The position numbers and the translations under genes are program-made. The notes beneath the pieces are model-generated. The model worked only from the letters and a program-made list of their open reading frames with translations, ran no database searches and had not been told where the DNA came from. From Lysobacterales bacterium (GTDB lineage Bacteria > Pseudomonadota > Gammaproteobacteria > Xanthomonadales > SZUA-38), in assembly GCA_028285525.1 (NCBI GenBank), contig JANQOZ010000004.1, positions 67,329 to 131,328 on the forward strand: 64,000 bases of DNA, in the 5' to 3' direction. Below are positions 26,512 to 35,111 of this stretch, piece after piece. How positions within the stretch are numbered: position 1 is the stretch's first letter; the number at the start of each line of letters is the position of its first letter.

Positions 26512-27366
26512 CTACAAGAAGGCCTTAATGTGATCTGCGGTAAACCGCGCCAGGCTGATAGGATCCCGCCCGAGAACCTGTTTTACCGTGTCAGTTTTTT
26601 CGTCGAGTGAACCCTTGGCGATCTCGGCAAACAGCTCACACACCCCGTTGAGCTGCCAGGGTTCGTGCACAAAATTCGACAGCACCTCGCGGAACGCTTC
26701 CGGCGTCTGCGCTACGTATTTGATTGGCTTATCCAGCACCGTCGACATCACGTCAGCGACCTGCCCGAAGTGCATGAGCTCCGGGCCGGTGAGGCGCAGC
26801 GCCTGGTTTCGCCACTGATCGTCCGACAGCACTGCGGCGGCGACTGCCCCGACATCCCGCGTATCGACCGGCGCAGTCCGCGCAGTTCCAAGGGGAAGTG
26901 CAAAAACACCGGCGCCGGTGATAGAGCCGGCGTACATCAGCAGGTTTTGCATAAAGAAATTGGGCTGCAGAAAGGTCCAGTCCACGCCGAGCGAACGGAT
27001 ATGTTCTTCGGTTTCATAATGCTGCCGGGGGAAAGCCGCCACCGACTCCGGCCCGGCCTCCATCGAGGATACCTTCACGAGGTGTTTCACCCCGGATTCG
27101 GCTGCCAGGCTGGCAAACTGTTTTTCCAGCGTTGGCTGGCTCGGATGGTTGCCCATCACCAGCAGCGCGCCGGTTACGTCCCACAGCGCCTCACGAAGCT
27201 CGTCGGGGTTCTCCATGTTGCCGCGAACCACGTCCACCGCCGCGCCGTCGCTCGCAGTGAATTTTTCGGGATCTCGCACCATGACCCGGTGGGCGATCCC
27301 CGCCTGGCAAAGCGTGGCACTCGCAGCGCCGCCAACCCGTCCGGTTGCGCCGGAAATCAAAATCAT
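26512..27366 (-). CDS. NmrA-like NAD(P)-binding protein
   Basis: 284 residues. N-terminal ISGATGRVGGAASATL is the Rossmann glycine motif, followed by the NmrA-type pattern (VRDPEKF, DVVRGNMENPDELREAL, GNHPSQPTLEKQFASLAAESGVKHLVKVSS, FLQPNFFMQNLL). Such proteins are either redox sensors or NADPH-dependent oxidoreductases such as QorB. It is convergent with the b561 gene and divergent from an FAD monooxygenase gene. No catalytic Tyr-x3-Lys pair stands out, as is normal for the NmrA group. Confidence 0.85.
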   Translation of the reverse strand: MILISGATGRVGGAASATLCQAGIAHRVMVRDPEKFTASDGAAVDVVRGNMENPDELREALWDVTGALLVMGNHPSQPTLEKQFASLAAESGVKHLVKVSSMEAGPESVAAFPRQHYETEEHIRSLGVDWTFLQPNFFMQNLLMYAGSITGAGVFALPLGTARTAPVDTRDVGAVAAAVLSDDQWRNQALRLTGPELMHFGQVADVMSTVLDKPIKYVAQTPEAFREVLSNFVHEPWQLNGVCELFAEIAKGSLDEKTDTVKQVLGRDPISLARFTADHIKAFL

Positions 27367-27529
27367 TAGTTACGCTCCATGGTGGATTAGGCGCCGCGAT
27401 CAGCGGCTTGCTGGCCGCAGCAGGAAAGGACCATAATCATTTGGTGATTATAGTCGCGCAGCAGAGCGGTCGTCAGGCGGTGGAACCAGCGACGATGGCT
27501 TTCCCGCACACAGTCCACGGGAGCGGAGG

Positions 27530-28696
27530 TTGAACTCAGCCCACCCGAGAGTCGCGATCATCGGTGCCGGAATCGGCGGTCTTACCACGGCTGTTGCTCT
27601 GCGTCAGCGAGGGTTTGAGTGCTCGGTTTACGAGCAGGCGGCGGAGCTTGGCGAAGTGGGCGCGGGTCTGACGATCAACGCCCGCGCCAGCCTGGTGCTC
27701 GAGGCACTGGGCTTACAGTCCGGGCTCGAGGAACTTGAGCACCCCACACCGAGCCTGGGTGCGCTGCATTATGAAACCGGCGAGCGGTTGAGCTATGAGC
27801 AGCGGGATCTTGATGCGTACCGCAAGAAATACGGCTCGGTAACCCGGCATGTGCATCGCGCTGATCTACACAGTCTCTTGCTGCAAGCGCTGACCGAAGA
27901 CTGGCTGCATCCGGGGCATGAGCTGACCGGCGTGGACGAAACGGCTGACCGCGTAGTGCTGCAGTTTGCTCATGGCGCTGGCGCCGAGTACGACCTGCTG
28001 ATCGCCTGTGATGGTCTGAAGTCCACCGTCCGTCAGCTGATGTTCAACGCGGTGCCTGCGCACTCTACCGGCTATGTCGCCTGGCGCGGGCTGGTGCCCA
28101 AAGACGCGTTGCCGGATCTGGCTTGCGATCCGCACTTCGCCGCCTACGCGTCTCCCGACAAACTGTTCGCCCGTTACCCGTTGCGTCACGGGTCGCTGAT
28201 CAACTACGTGGCCATCGCGCGCAAACCTGATTTCACCACCGAAAGCTGGCACAGCAGCGCCGAGGTTTTAGAGGTGCTGGCGGAGTTCGACACCTGGCAT
28301 CAGGACGTGGTGGACATCATCAGCGCCACGCCCTCTCAGCGGTGTATGCGTTGGGCGCTTTACACGCGGCAGCCGCTGGACCGCTGGGTGACCCGCCGCA
28401 TGGCTCTTCTCGGTGACGCCGCGCACCCGATGACGCCGTTCTACGGCATGGGCGCCAATCTGGCGATCGAAGATGGGTATATCCTGGCAAGGTGTCTGGA
28501 GGCCTGCCCGGATGATCCGGCTGAGGGCCTCGCCAGGTATGAGCGTGCCCGTCTGCCGCGAGGGCAGCTGATGCAGCGCATCAGCCTGGAGCGGGCCGAG
28601 CGCTACATGAGTGATGATCCAGCCGAACGCAGCAAACCTCCGGCTGCCGGCCTGGAGCAGGTCATGGAGTACAACCCCATCACAGCGGAGATCTGA
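27530..28696 (+). CDS. FAD-dependent aromatic-ring monooxygenase (salicylate hydroxylase-like)
   Basis: 388 residues. Features are the FAD-binding GAGIGGLTTAVALRQRGF followed by EQAAELGEVGAGLTINARA, the DG motif LLIACDGLKSTVR, and the second FAD motif RMALLGDAAHPMTPFYGMGANLAIEDG. This is the flavoprotein hydroxylase (PHBH-fold) layout. TTG 27530 is the start, with GGGAG/GGAGG just upstream. The family hydroxylates phenolic rings with NAD(P)H and O2, so its products would suit the neighbouring quinone reductase gene. Substrate unknown. Confidence 0.88.
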   Translation: MNSAHPRVAIIGAGIGGLTTAVALRQRGFECSVYEQAAELGEVGAGLTINARASLVLEALGLQSGLEELEHPTPSLGALHYETGERLSYEQRDLDAYRKKYGSVTRHVHRADLHSLLLQALTEDWLHPGHELTGVDETADRVVLQFAHGAGAEYDLLIACDGLKSTVRQLMFNAVPAHSTGYVAWRGLVPKDALPDLACDPHFAAYASPDKLFARYPLRHGSLINYVAIARKPDFTTESWHSSAEVLEVLAEFDTWHQDVVDIISATPSQRCMRWALYTRQPLDRWVTRRMALLGDAAHPMTPFYGMGANLAIEDGYILARCLEACPDDPAEGLARYERARLPRGQLMQRISLERAERYMSDDPAERSKPPAAGLEQVMEYNPITAEI

Positions 28697-28817
28697 CGCT
28701 CCTCTTTGCCAAGCTCATTTCGAAAGACCTAGGTTACGAAAAGTAAACTGGTTGAATTATGTTCCTGCGTTCACCACTATCTCGGGATGATCAGTATCTC
28801 TGGAGATTCCTATCGCT

Positions 28818-29402
28818 ATGCCTAAGGCACTTGTCATCAACGCCCATCATCCGAGCGATTTTTCGAGCGGCCGGCTGAACCGGACCCTGGCCGAAAAAGC
28901 CAGCAAATTCCTCGAAGAGAAAAACTACGAGCTGCGGCACACCGATATGCTGCAGGACTGGGATACCCCAACCGAACTGGAAAAACATCAGTGGGCGGAC
29001 GTGGTGTTTCTGCAGTCTCCGGTCAACTGGATGTGCGTACCCTGGCGCTTCAAGCAATACATGGACGACGTCTACAGCGCCGGCATGGCCGGACAGCTTT
29101 GCGACGGTGACGGACGCTCCCGATCCGATTCGTCAAAACAGTACGGGTCTGGCGGCACGCTCGCAGGCACGCGCTACATGATGTCTCTGACCCTCAATGC
29201 GCCGGCTGAAGCTTTTGACGATCCAGACCAGTTTCTCTTTCAGGGCAAGAGCATCGACGATTTGTTTTTTCCGATGCACATGAATTTCCGATTCTTTGCG
29301 ATGGAGCCGTTGCCCACGTTCGCCTGTTTTGACGTGCTGAAAAACCCGAACATCGAAAGCGACTTTCAGCGGTTTCACGAACACCTGTCGACCCATTTCT
29401 GA
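28818..29402 (+). CDS. mdaB: MdaB-like NAD(P)H:quinone oxidoreductase
   Basis: 194 residues with a flavodoxin-like fold. Diagnostic segments are [59 protein letters not shown] and [11 protein letters not shown], all typical of MdaB (modulator of drug activity B). It performs two-electron reduction of quinones with FAD. The AhpC/TSA-like gene follows after 8 nt, so they form a two-gene antioxidant operon. The upstream FAD monooxygenase gene may belong to the same response. Confidence 0.9.
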   Translation: MPKALVINAHHPSDFSSGRLNRTLAEKASKFLEEKNYELRHTDMLQDWDTPTELEKHQWADVVFLQSPVNWMCVPWRFKQYMDDVYSAGMAGQLCDGDGRSRSDSSKQYGSGGTLAGTRYMMSLTLNAPAEAFDDPDQFLFQGKSIDDLFFPMHMNFRFFAMEPLPTFACFDVLKNPNIESDFQRFHEHLSTHF

Positions 29403-29410
29403 GGATTCCC

Positions 29411-29944
29411 ATGAAAACTGAAAAACTCCACGCCGGTTCAGCGTTTCCGAGCCTGCCGGTGCAAAGCCCCCGGGGCGAAACGATCGATATCAGTAAGCCC
29501 ACCGGCGAAGCGGACTGGCAGATGGTGGTGGTCTACCGAGGCCGTCATTGCCCTCTTTGCACAAAATTTCTGAACAATCTTGCAGCGTTTCGGGATCGCC
29601 TCCAGGCTATCGGTATCGACATGGCCGCCGTGTCAGCCGACAGCGCCGCGCAGCTGCGGGAGCATCAGTCCCGTTTGGACGTTAACTTTCCTCTGTACCA
29701 CGGACTGACGCTCGAGCAGATGCAGGAGCTGGGCCTCTACATTTCGATTCCGCGCTCCGAACAGGAGACCGACCACAATTTTGCGGAGCCGGGCCTGTTC
29801 GTGATCAATGCCGATGGCGAACTGCAGGTCGCAGACGAGTCCAACAACCCCTTTGCACGACCCGATCTCGAGACGCTCGTGTCAGGCCTGGAGTGGATCC
29901 GCAAACCAGAGAACAACTACCCGATTCGCGGCACCTACGCCTAG
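29411..29944 (+). CDS. Peroxiredoxin-like (AhpC/TSA family) protein
   Basis: 177 residues with a thioredoxin fold. The active-site region is YRGRHCPLCTKFLNNL (CPLC, 47-50), followed by AAVSADSAAQLREHQSRLDVNFPLYHG and PGLFVINADGEL, matching AhpC/TSA-type redoxins of the PRX-like2 sort rather than typical 2-Cys peroxiredoxins. It would act on peroxides or protein thiols in the cytoplasm. It follows the mdaB-like gene by 8 nt. A CxxC at this site can also act as a thiol-disulfide reductase. Confidence 0.82.
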   Translation: MKTEKLHAGSAFPSLPVQSPRGETIDISKPTGEADWQMVVVYRGRHCPLCTKFLNNLAAFRDRLQAIGIDMAAVSADSAAQLREHQSRLDVNFPLYHGLTLEQMQELGLYISIPRSEQETDHNFAEPGLFVINADGELQVADESNNPFARPDLETLVSGLEWIRKPENNYPIRGTYA

Positions 29945-29956
29945 TCGCCTTCTCCG

Positions 29957-31048
29957 CTAGCCTCGTGAGGCACCGATCGCGACCGGGCGGACCGGCGAAC
30001 CTGAGCCGCCTTTCGAGCGCAGCGGCAGGATCATGGTGCAGGACAGCCACACCTGATTCTGGGCCAGCTCGTCCAGCTTCATGTTCTGAATCTGATGGAT
30101 GCCGGATTGGGTCAGGTTGTAGTGGTGGATCGCAAACGGCAGGCCCGGTGGCGTGCCTTCCGGCGGCCCGGCCTGGCCGGCCAGCGCGCCTTCGTTCACC
30201 GGGTCGGTGAACGGGTTGTCCAGCGCAACCAGCACCACCTTGCTGTCTTCGATCAGCCTGGCTGCGTCGTAAGAGATACCCGGGCCTTTGGTGTAGTACT
30301 CGTCGGTATCCCAGATGTCGCTCCAACCGGTGTAGATGTAGAGCACGTCGCCGGCCATCAGGCCGCGCCAGCCGAGTCCCTGGGCTTCCAGCATCGCCTG
30401 GATATCGTCAGCGGTGATCAGCTGTCCGGCCTTCAGGGCGTCGCCCCCGCCAAGGTGCGCTCGGGCGTCCAGCAGCACGGCACTCGTCACAATCGGCGGC
30501 ACCTGCTCGATGCCCAGCTTGAGCAGCGGTGAGTCCGAAGTGGGCTTCACGTCCTGCTGGCTGTAGCCGCTGTAGTAGCTGGCGCCATCCGCGGGAAACG
30601 GTTCGCTGCCGTCCCACGGTGTGTCCAGGAAGGCAAAGTGCCCCAGCGCATCCATCTGTGTGCCCTGTGCGCCGGGCTCCCCCGTCGCGATCTGCTCGCC
30701 GTTGAACGCATGTTTGGTGCCGGGGATGCCGACCGTGGGTCGAAACTCGTACTGCAGCGGCACGCCGAACGGTGACTGCGTCATTTCATTGGATCGCACG
30801 TGGGAGAGCTCGTAGGATCTCGCGCCGCTTTCTGTCAGGTAGTGCGCGCAGCGTGACCAGGTGCCGGCGCCCAGCGTGTTGGCCATGCCGCGCTGGTCAC
30901 CGTCCGGCCACGGACCGGCGGGCACCATAGACGCTGACTTCATCGTGATCGACTGCTCGCTGTCCACGGTGGCGGTATTGGTGGCGCAGCCGCTGAGGGT
31001 TGTCAGCAGAGCGGTGCAGGAAAGCAAAAGGGCGGAGGATTTGTTCAT
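29957..31048 (-). CDS. Lipoprotein of the cyclase (kynurenine formamidase-like) family
   Basis: 363 residues from ATG 31048 (GGGAGA upstream). The N-terminus is a lipoprotein signal with lipobox LSGC (MNKSSALLLSCTALLTTLSGC). The cyclase domain carries the metal-site region GAQGTQMDALGHFAF, where the textbook HxGTHxD has Gln in place of the second His; GTQ.D variants are common in one cyclase branch. FTDPVNEG and FAIHHYNLTQSG mark the C-terminal part. It is probably a membrane-anchored periplasmic hydrolase or lactonase-like enzyme. It is the third gene of an operon after a sodium/solute symporter and its small accessory protein, suggesting it processes a transported substrate. Confidence 0.82.
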   Translation of the reverse strand: MNKSSALLLSCTALLTTLSGCATNTATVDSEQSITMKSASMVPAGPWPDGDQRGMANTLGAGTWSRCAHYLTESGARSYELSHVRSNEMTQSPFGVPLQYEFRPTVGIPGTKHAFNGEQIATGEPGAQGTQMDALGHFAFLDTPWDGSEPFPADGASYYSGYSQQDVKPTSDSPLLKLGIEQVPPIVTSAVLLDARAHLGGGDALKAGQLITADDIQAMLEAQGLGWRGLMAGDVLYIYTGWSDIWDTDEYYTKGPGISYDAARLIEDSKVVLVALDNPFTDPVNEGALAGQAGPPEGTPPGLPFAIHHYNLTQSGIHQIQNMKLDELAQNQVWLSCTMILPLRSKGGSGSPVRPVAIGASRG

Positions 31049-31062
31049 GGTATCTCCCAGGT

Positions 31063-31176
31063 TCAGTCTTTGCGGCCGGTCCAGATGCGCCAGCATTCAA
31101 ACAGCAGTACTCCCAGCATGATGGACGGGATGCCCAGCAGCAGCCAGAAACTCTCCGCCGGAAGTCCAAGAATCAT
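31063..31176 (-). CDS. Small single-helix membrane protein, symporter small accessory protein-like
   Basis: A 37-residue ORF starting MILGLPAESFWLLLGIPSIM and ending in a basic WRIWTGRKD tail: one transmembrane helix with positive residues on the C-terminal side. Its ATG overlaps the symporter stop by 4 nt (ATGA) and its stop lies 14 nt before the cyclase start, so it sits exactly between two clearly co-transcribed genes. Small proteins of this size and layout are known next to SSS transporters, where they probably stabilise or regulate the carrier. It is easily missed by gene callers because of its length. Confidence 0.78.
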   Translation of the reverse strand: MILGLPAESFWLLLGIPSIMLGVLLFECWRIWTGRKD

Positions 31177-32639
31177 GTTGTGACCTCAAAATATTTGCTC
31201 ACGGCCTTATCGTCCACGGGCGGCGTAAACATCGCAACTACCGCCATCAGCACGCCGCCGACGGCCAAACCCGCCACACCTGGATGCAGGCCGCTGGTCC
31301 AGCTGGCGCCGGTGAGCGTTCCAACAATCCACACCACGCAGGCGAGGGTGCCGCCGATCGACGACGCCAGGGCCGCCTGCCGGCTGAGCTTTCTTGATGT
31401 GAGGCCGACGAGCAGCGGAAGGAAAAACGCTGAGCCCACCAGCGCAATCGCAAACGACACGATCCGAAGGATGAGCGCAATATCCGGGATGGCCAGCACA
31501 AAAGCAGTGGCGCCGACCACCACAATCGCCAGGCGTGAGATCATCAGATACTGACGCTCGTCGCGCTGCACGCCCCGCGGCTCGTCCCAGCAGCGGCGTA
31601 CCAGGTCGTGCGCGATAGCCGAGCCAGACATCAGGAGGAGCGAATCGGTGGTCGACATGGCGGCGCTCGCAATGCCGGTGAGCGCTACGGCCGCCAGCGC
31701 GGGCGTCAGCAGCTGACTGACGAGCGTCGGGAAGGCCTGATCGGGTGAAGCGATCTGATCCCAGACCAGCACCCGGGCCGCGGCGCCCAGGTAGAAGTTG
31801 CCGTAGAGCAGAAAGATCATCACCAGGCCGATGGTGATCGGAATCGACAGGCGGGCGACCCGGTCGTCGCGCGCGGCGAACATTTTGGTCACCAGCTCGA
31901 TGCGCGTTGCGTAGGCCACAAACCAGATCAGATACCAGCTGATCATGTAGCTGATCGACCAGTCCACACCGGTCGGTGACGTCCAACCGGGCGCCACGGC
32001 CTCCACCTGGGTGAGCACCGACGTCCAGCCGCCGGCGGCCTTGAACACGAACGGAACCAGGATCAGCAGCCCGACCCACATGAACAGAAACTGCGCTACG
32101 TTGGTCCAGACCACCGCCAGCAGGCCGCCCAGCGCCACGTAGCCCACGAAGATCAGCGTGCCGAGCACCAGGCAAACCATAAAATCCAGCCCGAGGAGCT
32201 GCTCCAGAATGAACGCCATGCCGCGGAGCTGAGCGATGAGATAAACGATGCTCGAAACCGCCACTACCAGTGCACTCCAGGCGCGCAGGCTGCGGCTGTC
32301 GAAACGGTCACCCATGTAATCCGGAATGGTGAAGCCACCCGATCGGCGCAGCTTTTTGGCGAACACGTAGAAGATGATCGCGGCACCGCCGACAAAGGAT
32401 ATGTAAGGCAGGATCGCCACGCCGCCAAATTTGCCGGCAAACGCCACGCCGCTCAGGATTGCGCCGCCGTGCATGATGGCCGCCATGTTGGCCATGATCA
32501 TGATGGGCAGGCCGAAGCGGCGCCCGGCAACCCAGAAATCAGCCCCCGACTCCTGATAACGGGAGGCAACAAGACCGATGATGATCACCACCACCAGATA
32601 GATGCCAAAGATGGTCAGGCCAAGCGCAGAGTTTTCCAG
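31173..32639 (-). CDS. Sodium:solute symporter (SSS family)
   Basis: About 488 residues with some 13 hydrophobic segments and the SSS pattern (SRYQESGADFWVAGRRFGLP, GGFTIPDYMGDRF, TGIASAAMSTTDSLLLMSGSAIAHDL, the last being the family signature). From the GTG at 32594 the first helix would be cut; the frame continues to a CTG at 32639 with GGGGAGG 8 nt upstream, giving the usual (M)ENSALGLTIFGIYLVV N-terminus. I take CTG 32639 as the start. It is inner membrane, Na+-driven uptake of an organic solute. It is followed by a 37-residue accessory protein and a cyclase-family lipoprotein. Confidence 0.85.
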   Translation of the reverse strand: MENSALGLTIFGIYLVVVIIIGLVASRYQESGADFWVAGRRFGLPIMIMANMAAIMHGGAILSGVAFAGKFGGVAILPYISFVGGAAIIFYVFAKKLRRSGGFTIPDYMGDRFDSRSLRAWSALVVAVSSIVYLIAQLRGMAFILEQLLGLDFMVCLVLGTLIFVGYVALGGLLAVVWTNVAQFLFMWVGLLILVPFVFKAAGGWTSVLTQVEAVAPGWTSPTGVDWSISYMISWYLIWFVAYATRIELVTKMFAARDDRVARLSIPITIGLVMIFLLYGNFYLGAAARVLVWDQIASPDQAFPTLVSQLLTPALAAVALTGIASAAMSTTDSLLLMSGSAIAHDLVRRCWDEPRGVQRDERQYLMISRLAIVVVGATAFVLAIPDIALILRIVSFAIALVGSAFFLPLLVGLTSRKLSRQAALASSIGGTLACVVWIVGTLTGASWTSGLHPGVAGLAVGGVLMAVVAMFTPPVDDKAVSKYFEVTT

Positions 32640-32810
32640 CCCGTATTCCTCCCCTCGAGGATGCCGACGGCGATTTGTTTTATAACTAAAGCAATTGCGA
32701 TGTTACGCTGCGCCAACCGACGCCACAAGCGGTTCTTATGAGCCGCACGCCAAAATACCGCAACAGATCGAAAATGGACTTTCAGGCCACCGCGCGACGC
32801 GCCGGCGGGG

Positions 32811-33476
32811 TCAACTGGAGGAGTGGTCGCTGCCTGCGGCTGGCGTTGAGAGCGTCTCTTCGAGGTATTGAATCTTGAGCCTGATGCTCGGTCCTTCCGC
32901 GTGAAAGCGAACGGTTGAGTGGGTCGGGAGCCTGGCCTTGCTGACGCGTTCGCCGTTGACGTAGGTTCCATTGGAGCTGCCCAGGTCGTTGATATACCAG
33001 CTACCGCGTTCCGGGAATACGATGGCGTGACGGCGGCTCACCAGGCGATCGTTCAGCCGTATATCCACTCCCGCATCTCGTCCCACGACCAGTTCATCAA
33101 AGAATTGTGCGCTGGTCGGTTCGCCATCCTGGTCGGTCCAGGCCGCCTCGATAAATCCGACCTCAGCCTTGTGCTCGCGCTCCCGGCTGCGTGACGGCTC
33201 ACTCGCTGGGGGCTCCGGCGGCAGGTCCTTCACGTCTCGCACGATGCCGCGGGCCGTCAGGTCATAGCGCCAGGCCAGAAAAAACACGATTGGGGTCAAT
33301 CCGATGCCGGCGTACACGAATGCGCGGAGCGACCAGTCTGGAAAGCCAAACTCGGGAAACAGATCGGCAAAACCCTGAGCGAGGAGCCACAGCAAGACGA
33401 GGTAGCTGCCAACCACCTTGATGACGCCTCGTCTGGTGAGCTCGGCGATGAGCCGATTGGTGCCCTGCGTTTTCAC
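32811..33476 (-). CDS. Membrane-anchored FHA domain protein
   Basis: 221 residues. The N-terminal ~75 residues (RLIAELTRRGVIKVVGSYLV, then LLWLLAQGFADLFPEFGFPDW) are two membrane helices of the type normally seen in front of TolB/TPR or adenylate-cyclase modules in Xanthomonadales-like bacteria. Residues ~125-205 form an FHA domain (VGRDAGVDIRLNDRLVSRRHAIV, INDLGSSNGTYVNGERV), which binds phosphothreonine peptides. GTG 33476 is the start. No Ser/Thr kinase gene is visible nearby. It lies upstream of the symporter gene with a 171-nt gap, so co-transcription is doubtful. Confidence 0.85.
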   Translation of the reverse strand: MKTQGTNRLIAELTRRGVIKVVGSYLVLLWLLAQGFADLFPEFGFPDWSLRAFVYAGIGLTPIVFFLAWRYDLTARGIVRDVKDLPPEPPASEPSRSREREHKAEVGFIEAAWTDQDGEPTSAQFFDELVVGRDAGVDIRLNDRLVSRRHAIVFPERGSWYINDLGSSNGTYVNGERVSKARLPTHSTVRFHAEGPSIRLKIQYLEETLSTPAAGSDHSSS

Positions 33477-33504
33477 CCGTAACTACCGGAACGATAAACC
33501 CGCA

Positions 33505-33510
33505 ATTATA
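33505..33510 (-). promoter_or_regulatory. -10 element of the FHA gene promoter
   Basis: The minus strand reads TATAAT at 33510-33505, 28 nt upstream of the GTG start of the FHA gene, a perfect -10 match in an otherwise GC-rich gap. A good -35 is not obvious. Confidence 0.45.
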
Positions 33511-33550
33511 GGCGAAGGCGGGGCTTGGGACGTAAGGCCGTGCTGCGCGG

Positions 33551-34156
33551 CTATTCGGCCTGGCCGACCACCCTTCGATAGAACGGCTGACACTCCTTCA
33601 GAGCCCGATTGACTCTGTCCTGGTCGGCCTGCACCGCCTGCGAGTATTTCACCATGGGGCCGCCGGTCAGTAGCTCGGCGAGCTGCTCGTCGCTGCCGCC
33701 CTCGCGCAGGTAGTGCTGGCGGAGAAAGCCCGACAGCAGCAGTACGGCGAATTCCCCGGCAGCGACAAAGTACTTTTCCTCTGAGGTTTCAGCGAGCTCG
33801 GGGTAAAGCGTCAGCGAGCAGGTGCCGTAGGCGGCGATGGCCTGGACGGTTGGATCGCCGAGGTCGGGCAGCGCGGGTTCCGAAAAGCGCGGGGTTTGCG
33901 CCAGGATCTGATCGATACCCCAGGTGTCGATTCGACCAGCCATGCTGCGGATCGCCAGCACGGCACCGGCCAGCTGGTCCGCCGGGTCACCCTCCAGCTC
34001 CAGTCCTGTGCTCTGCAGTCGAGACAGCATGGCAAGGGCGGCATTTTTCTCGTTTTCGGGCGTCAGCCAGTCGGCTGCGGCGGTCGGCTGGCAAAGCAGG
34101 GCTAAGGTCAATAGGGCCGCCAGCAGCCCAGGCTTTTGGTGAAGCATGATTCTCAT
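33551..34156 (-). CDS. Secreted helical protein of unknown function
   Basis: About 201 residues from ATG 34156 (ATG 34147 also possible). There is a signal peptide (MLHQKPGLLAALLTLALLCQPTAA) followed by a helix-rich, acidic sequence (NEKNAALAMLSRLQSTGLELEGDP, AVLAIRSMAG, LLSGFLRQHYLREGGSDEQLAELL). I recognise no domain. It has one conserved-looking Cys pair region only (YGTCSLT and KECQPFY). It is flanked by FHA and HDOD genes on the same strand, separated by 74 and 121 nt, so it is probably its own unit. Confidence 0.7.
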   Translation of the reverse strand: MRIMLHQKPGLLAALLTLALLCQPTAAADWLTPENEKNAALAMLSRLQSTGLELEGDPADQLAGAVLAIRSMAGRIDTWGIDQILAQTPRFSEPALPDLGDPTVQAIAAYGTCSLTLYPELAETSEEKYFVAAGEFAVLLLSGFLRQHYLREGGSDEQLAELLTGGPMVKYSQAVQADQDRVNRALKECQPFYRRVVGQAE

Positions 34157-34277
34157 CAAGGCGCAGCTACAAAGCACCGCTCGAGTTTAGAGTCGCCTAC
34201 CATACCGGCCACTGCGGTCCGCTGCACAAAAGGTCCGATCGATCGTCGATTTTTACTGCCCGACGGCATCCAGCGCC

Positions 34278-35111
34278 TCAATCGGCGTTGATGCCCTCAA
34301 CCATGGCGGCCACCCGCTGCCGGTAGCGGGCTGACGGGGCTATGGCCTCCGCCACGGCCATACGGTCGGCCTGTTCATCCGGGGCTACCGGAGGCTCAAT
34401 GGGGTCAGCCACGGCCATGCGCGCAACGTCGAGCGCATAGTGCAGCACCGATGACGAGGCGGCGACGGGCTCGAACGCCTGCACCGAAGGTTCGGGAAGC
34501 TTCCAGGCGCTCGCGACAGCGTGGGTGACTTCGCGATGATCGACGCCAAAAGCGGCGCGCAGCAGCGGAGAAAGGGCCTTTTTTCCCTCGGGGTCGGCAT
34601 CCCGCAGGCTGAGAACTTCGCTGGTTTCTTCCGGCTTGAGGGCCGCCAGCGCCAGCAGGCCGATGTTGTGGCATAACCCGGTCTGGTAGGCGAGGTCTTT
34701 ATCGGCCTGGGTCGCGGTCTTTTCGTCCGCGACAATTCGGGCGGTGGAGTCGGCCATCAGCAGCGCGTTCTCCCAAAACCGCCGCGTGTTGAACCCGTCG
34801 CAGCTGGACGTATCGAGCACATGGCCGGCCGCCAGGGCCAGGGCCAGCGAGCGCACGTTGTCGACACCCAGCACGCGGTTGACCACCTGCTCGAGGTTAC
34901 CGACCGGTTCACTCAGTCCAAAATAGGCCGAGTTGGCCAGGGCGACCAGCCTCGCCGAGATGCCCGGATCTTTGCCGACCACCTCGGCAACCTGCTTGCC
35001 GGTCACAAACTCGTCGTTCAGGCGGGTCAGGATCTCGCTGGCCACCTCCGGCAGCGCGGGCAAATGGTTCAGTGTTTCAGCCAGGACGCTGGCCGGTGCA
35101 TGCGCATTCAT
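34278..35111 (-). CDS. HDOD domain signalling protein
   Basis: 277 residues starting MNAHAPASVLAETLNHLPALPEVASEIL. It has the HDOD pattern: VGKDPGISARLVALANSAYFGLSEPVGNLEQVVNRVLGVDNVRSLAL, followed by QTGLCHNIGLLAL, where the catalytic HD of HD-GYP enzymes is absent. HDOD proteins act as non-enzymatic adaptors in c-di-GMP and stress signalling. The start overlaps the stop of the GGDEF/EAL gene by one base (TGATG), so the two are coupled and probably work together. Confidence 0.88.
   Translation of the reverse strand: MNAHAPASVLAETLNHLPALPEVASEILTRLNDEFVTGKQVAEVVGKDPGISARLVALANSAYFGLSEPVGNLEQVVNRVLGVDNVRSLALALAAGHVLDTSSCDGFNTRRFWENALLMADSTARIVADEKTATQADKDLAYQTGLCHNIGLLALAALKPEETSEVLSLRDADPEGKKALSPLLRAAFGVDHREVTHAVASAWKLPEPSVQAFEPVAASSSVLHYALDVARMAVADPIEPPVAPDEQADRMAVAEAIAPSARYRQRVAAMVEGINAD

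Noticed and set aside
30621..30700. Loss of catalytic His in the cyclase-family lipoprotein (GTQMD in place of GTHxD)
   Set aside because: A Gln at this position is common in one branch of the cyclase family, so it is probably not an inactivating change.
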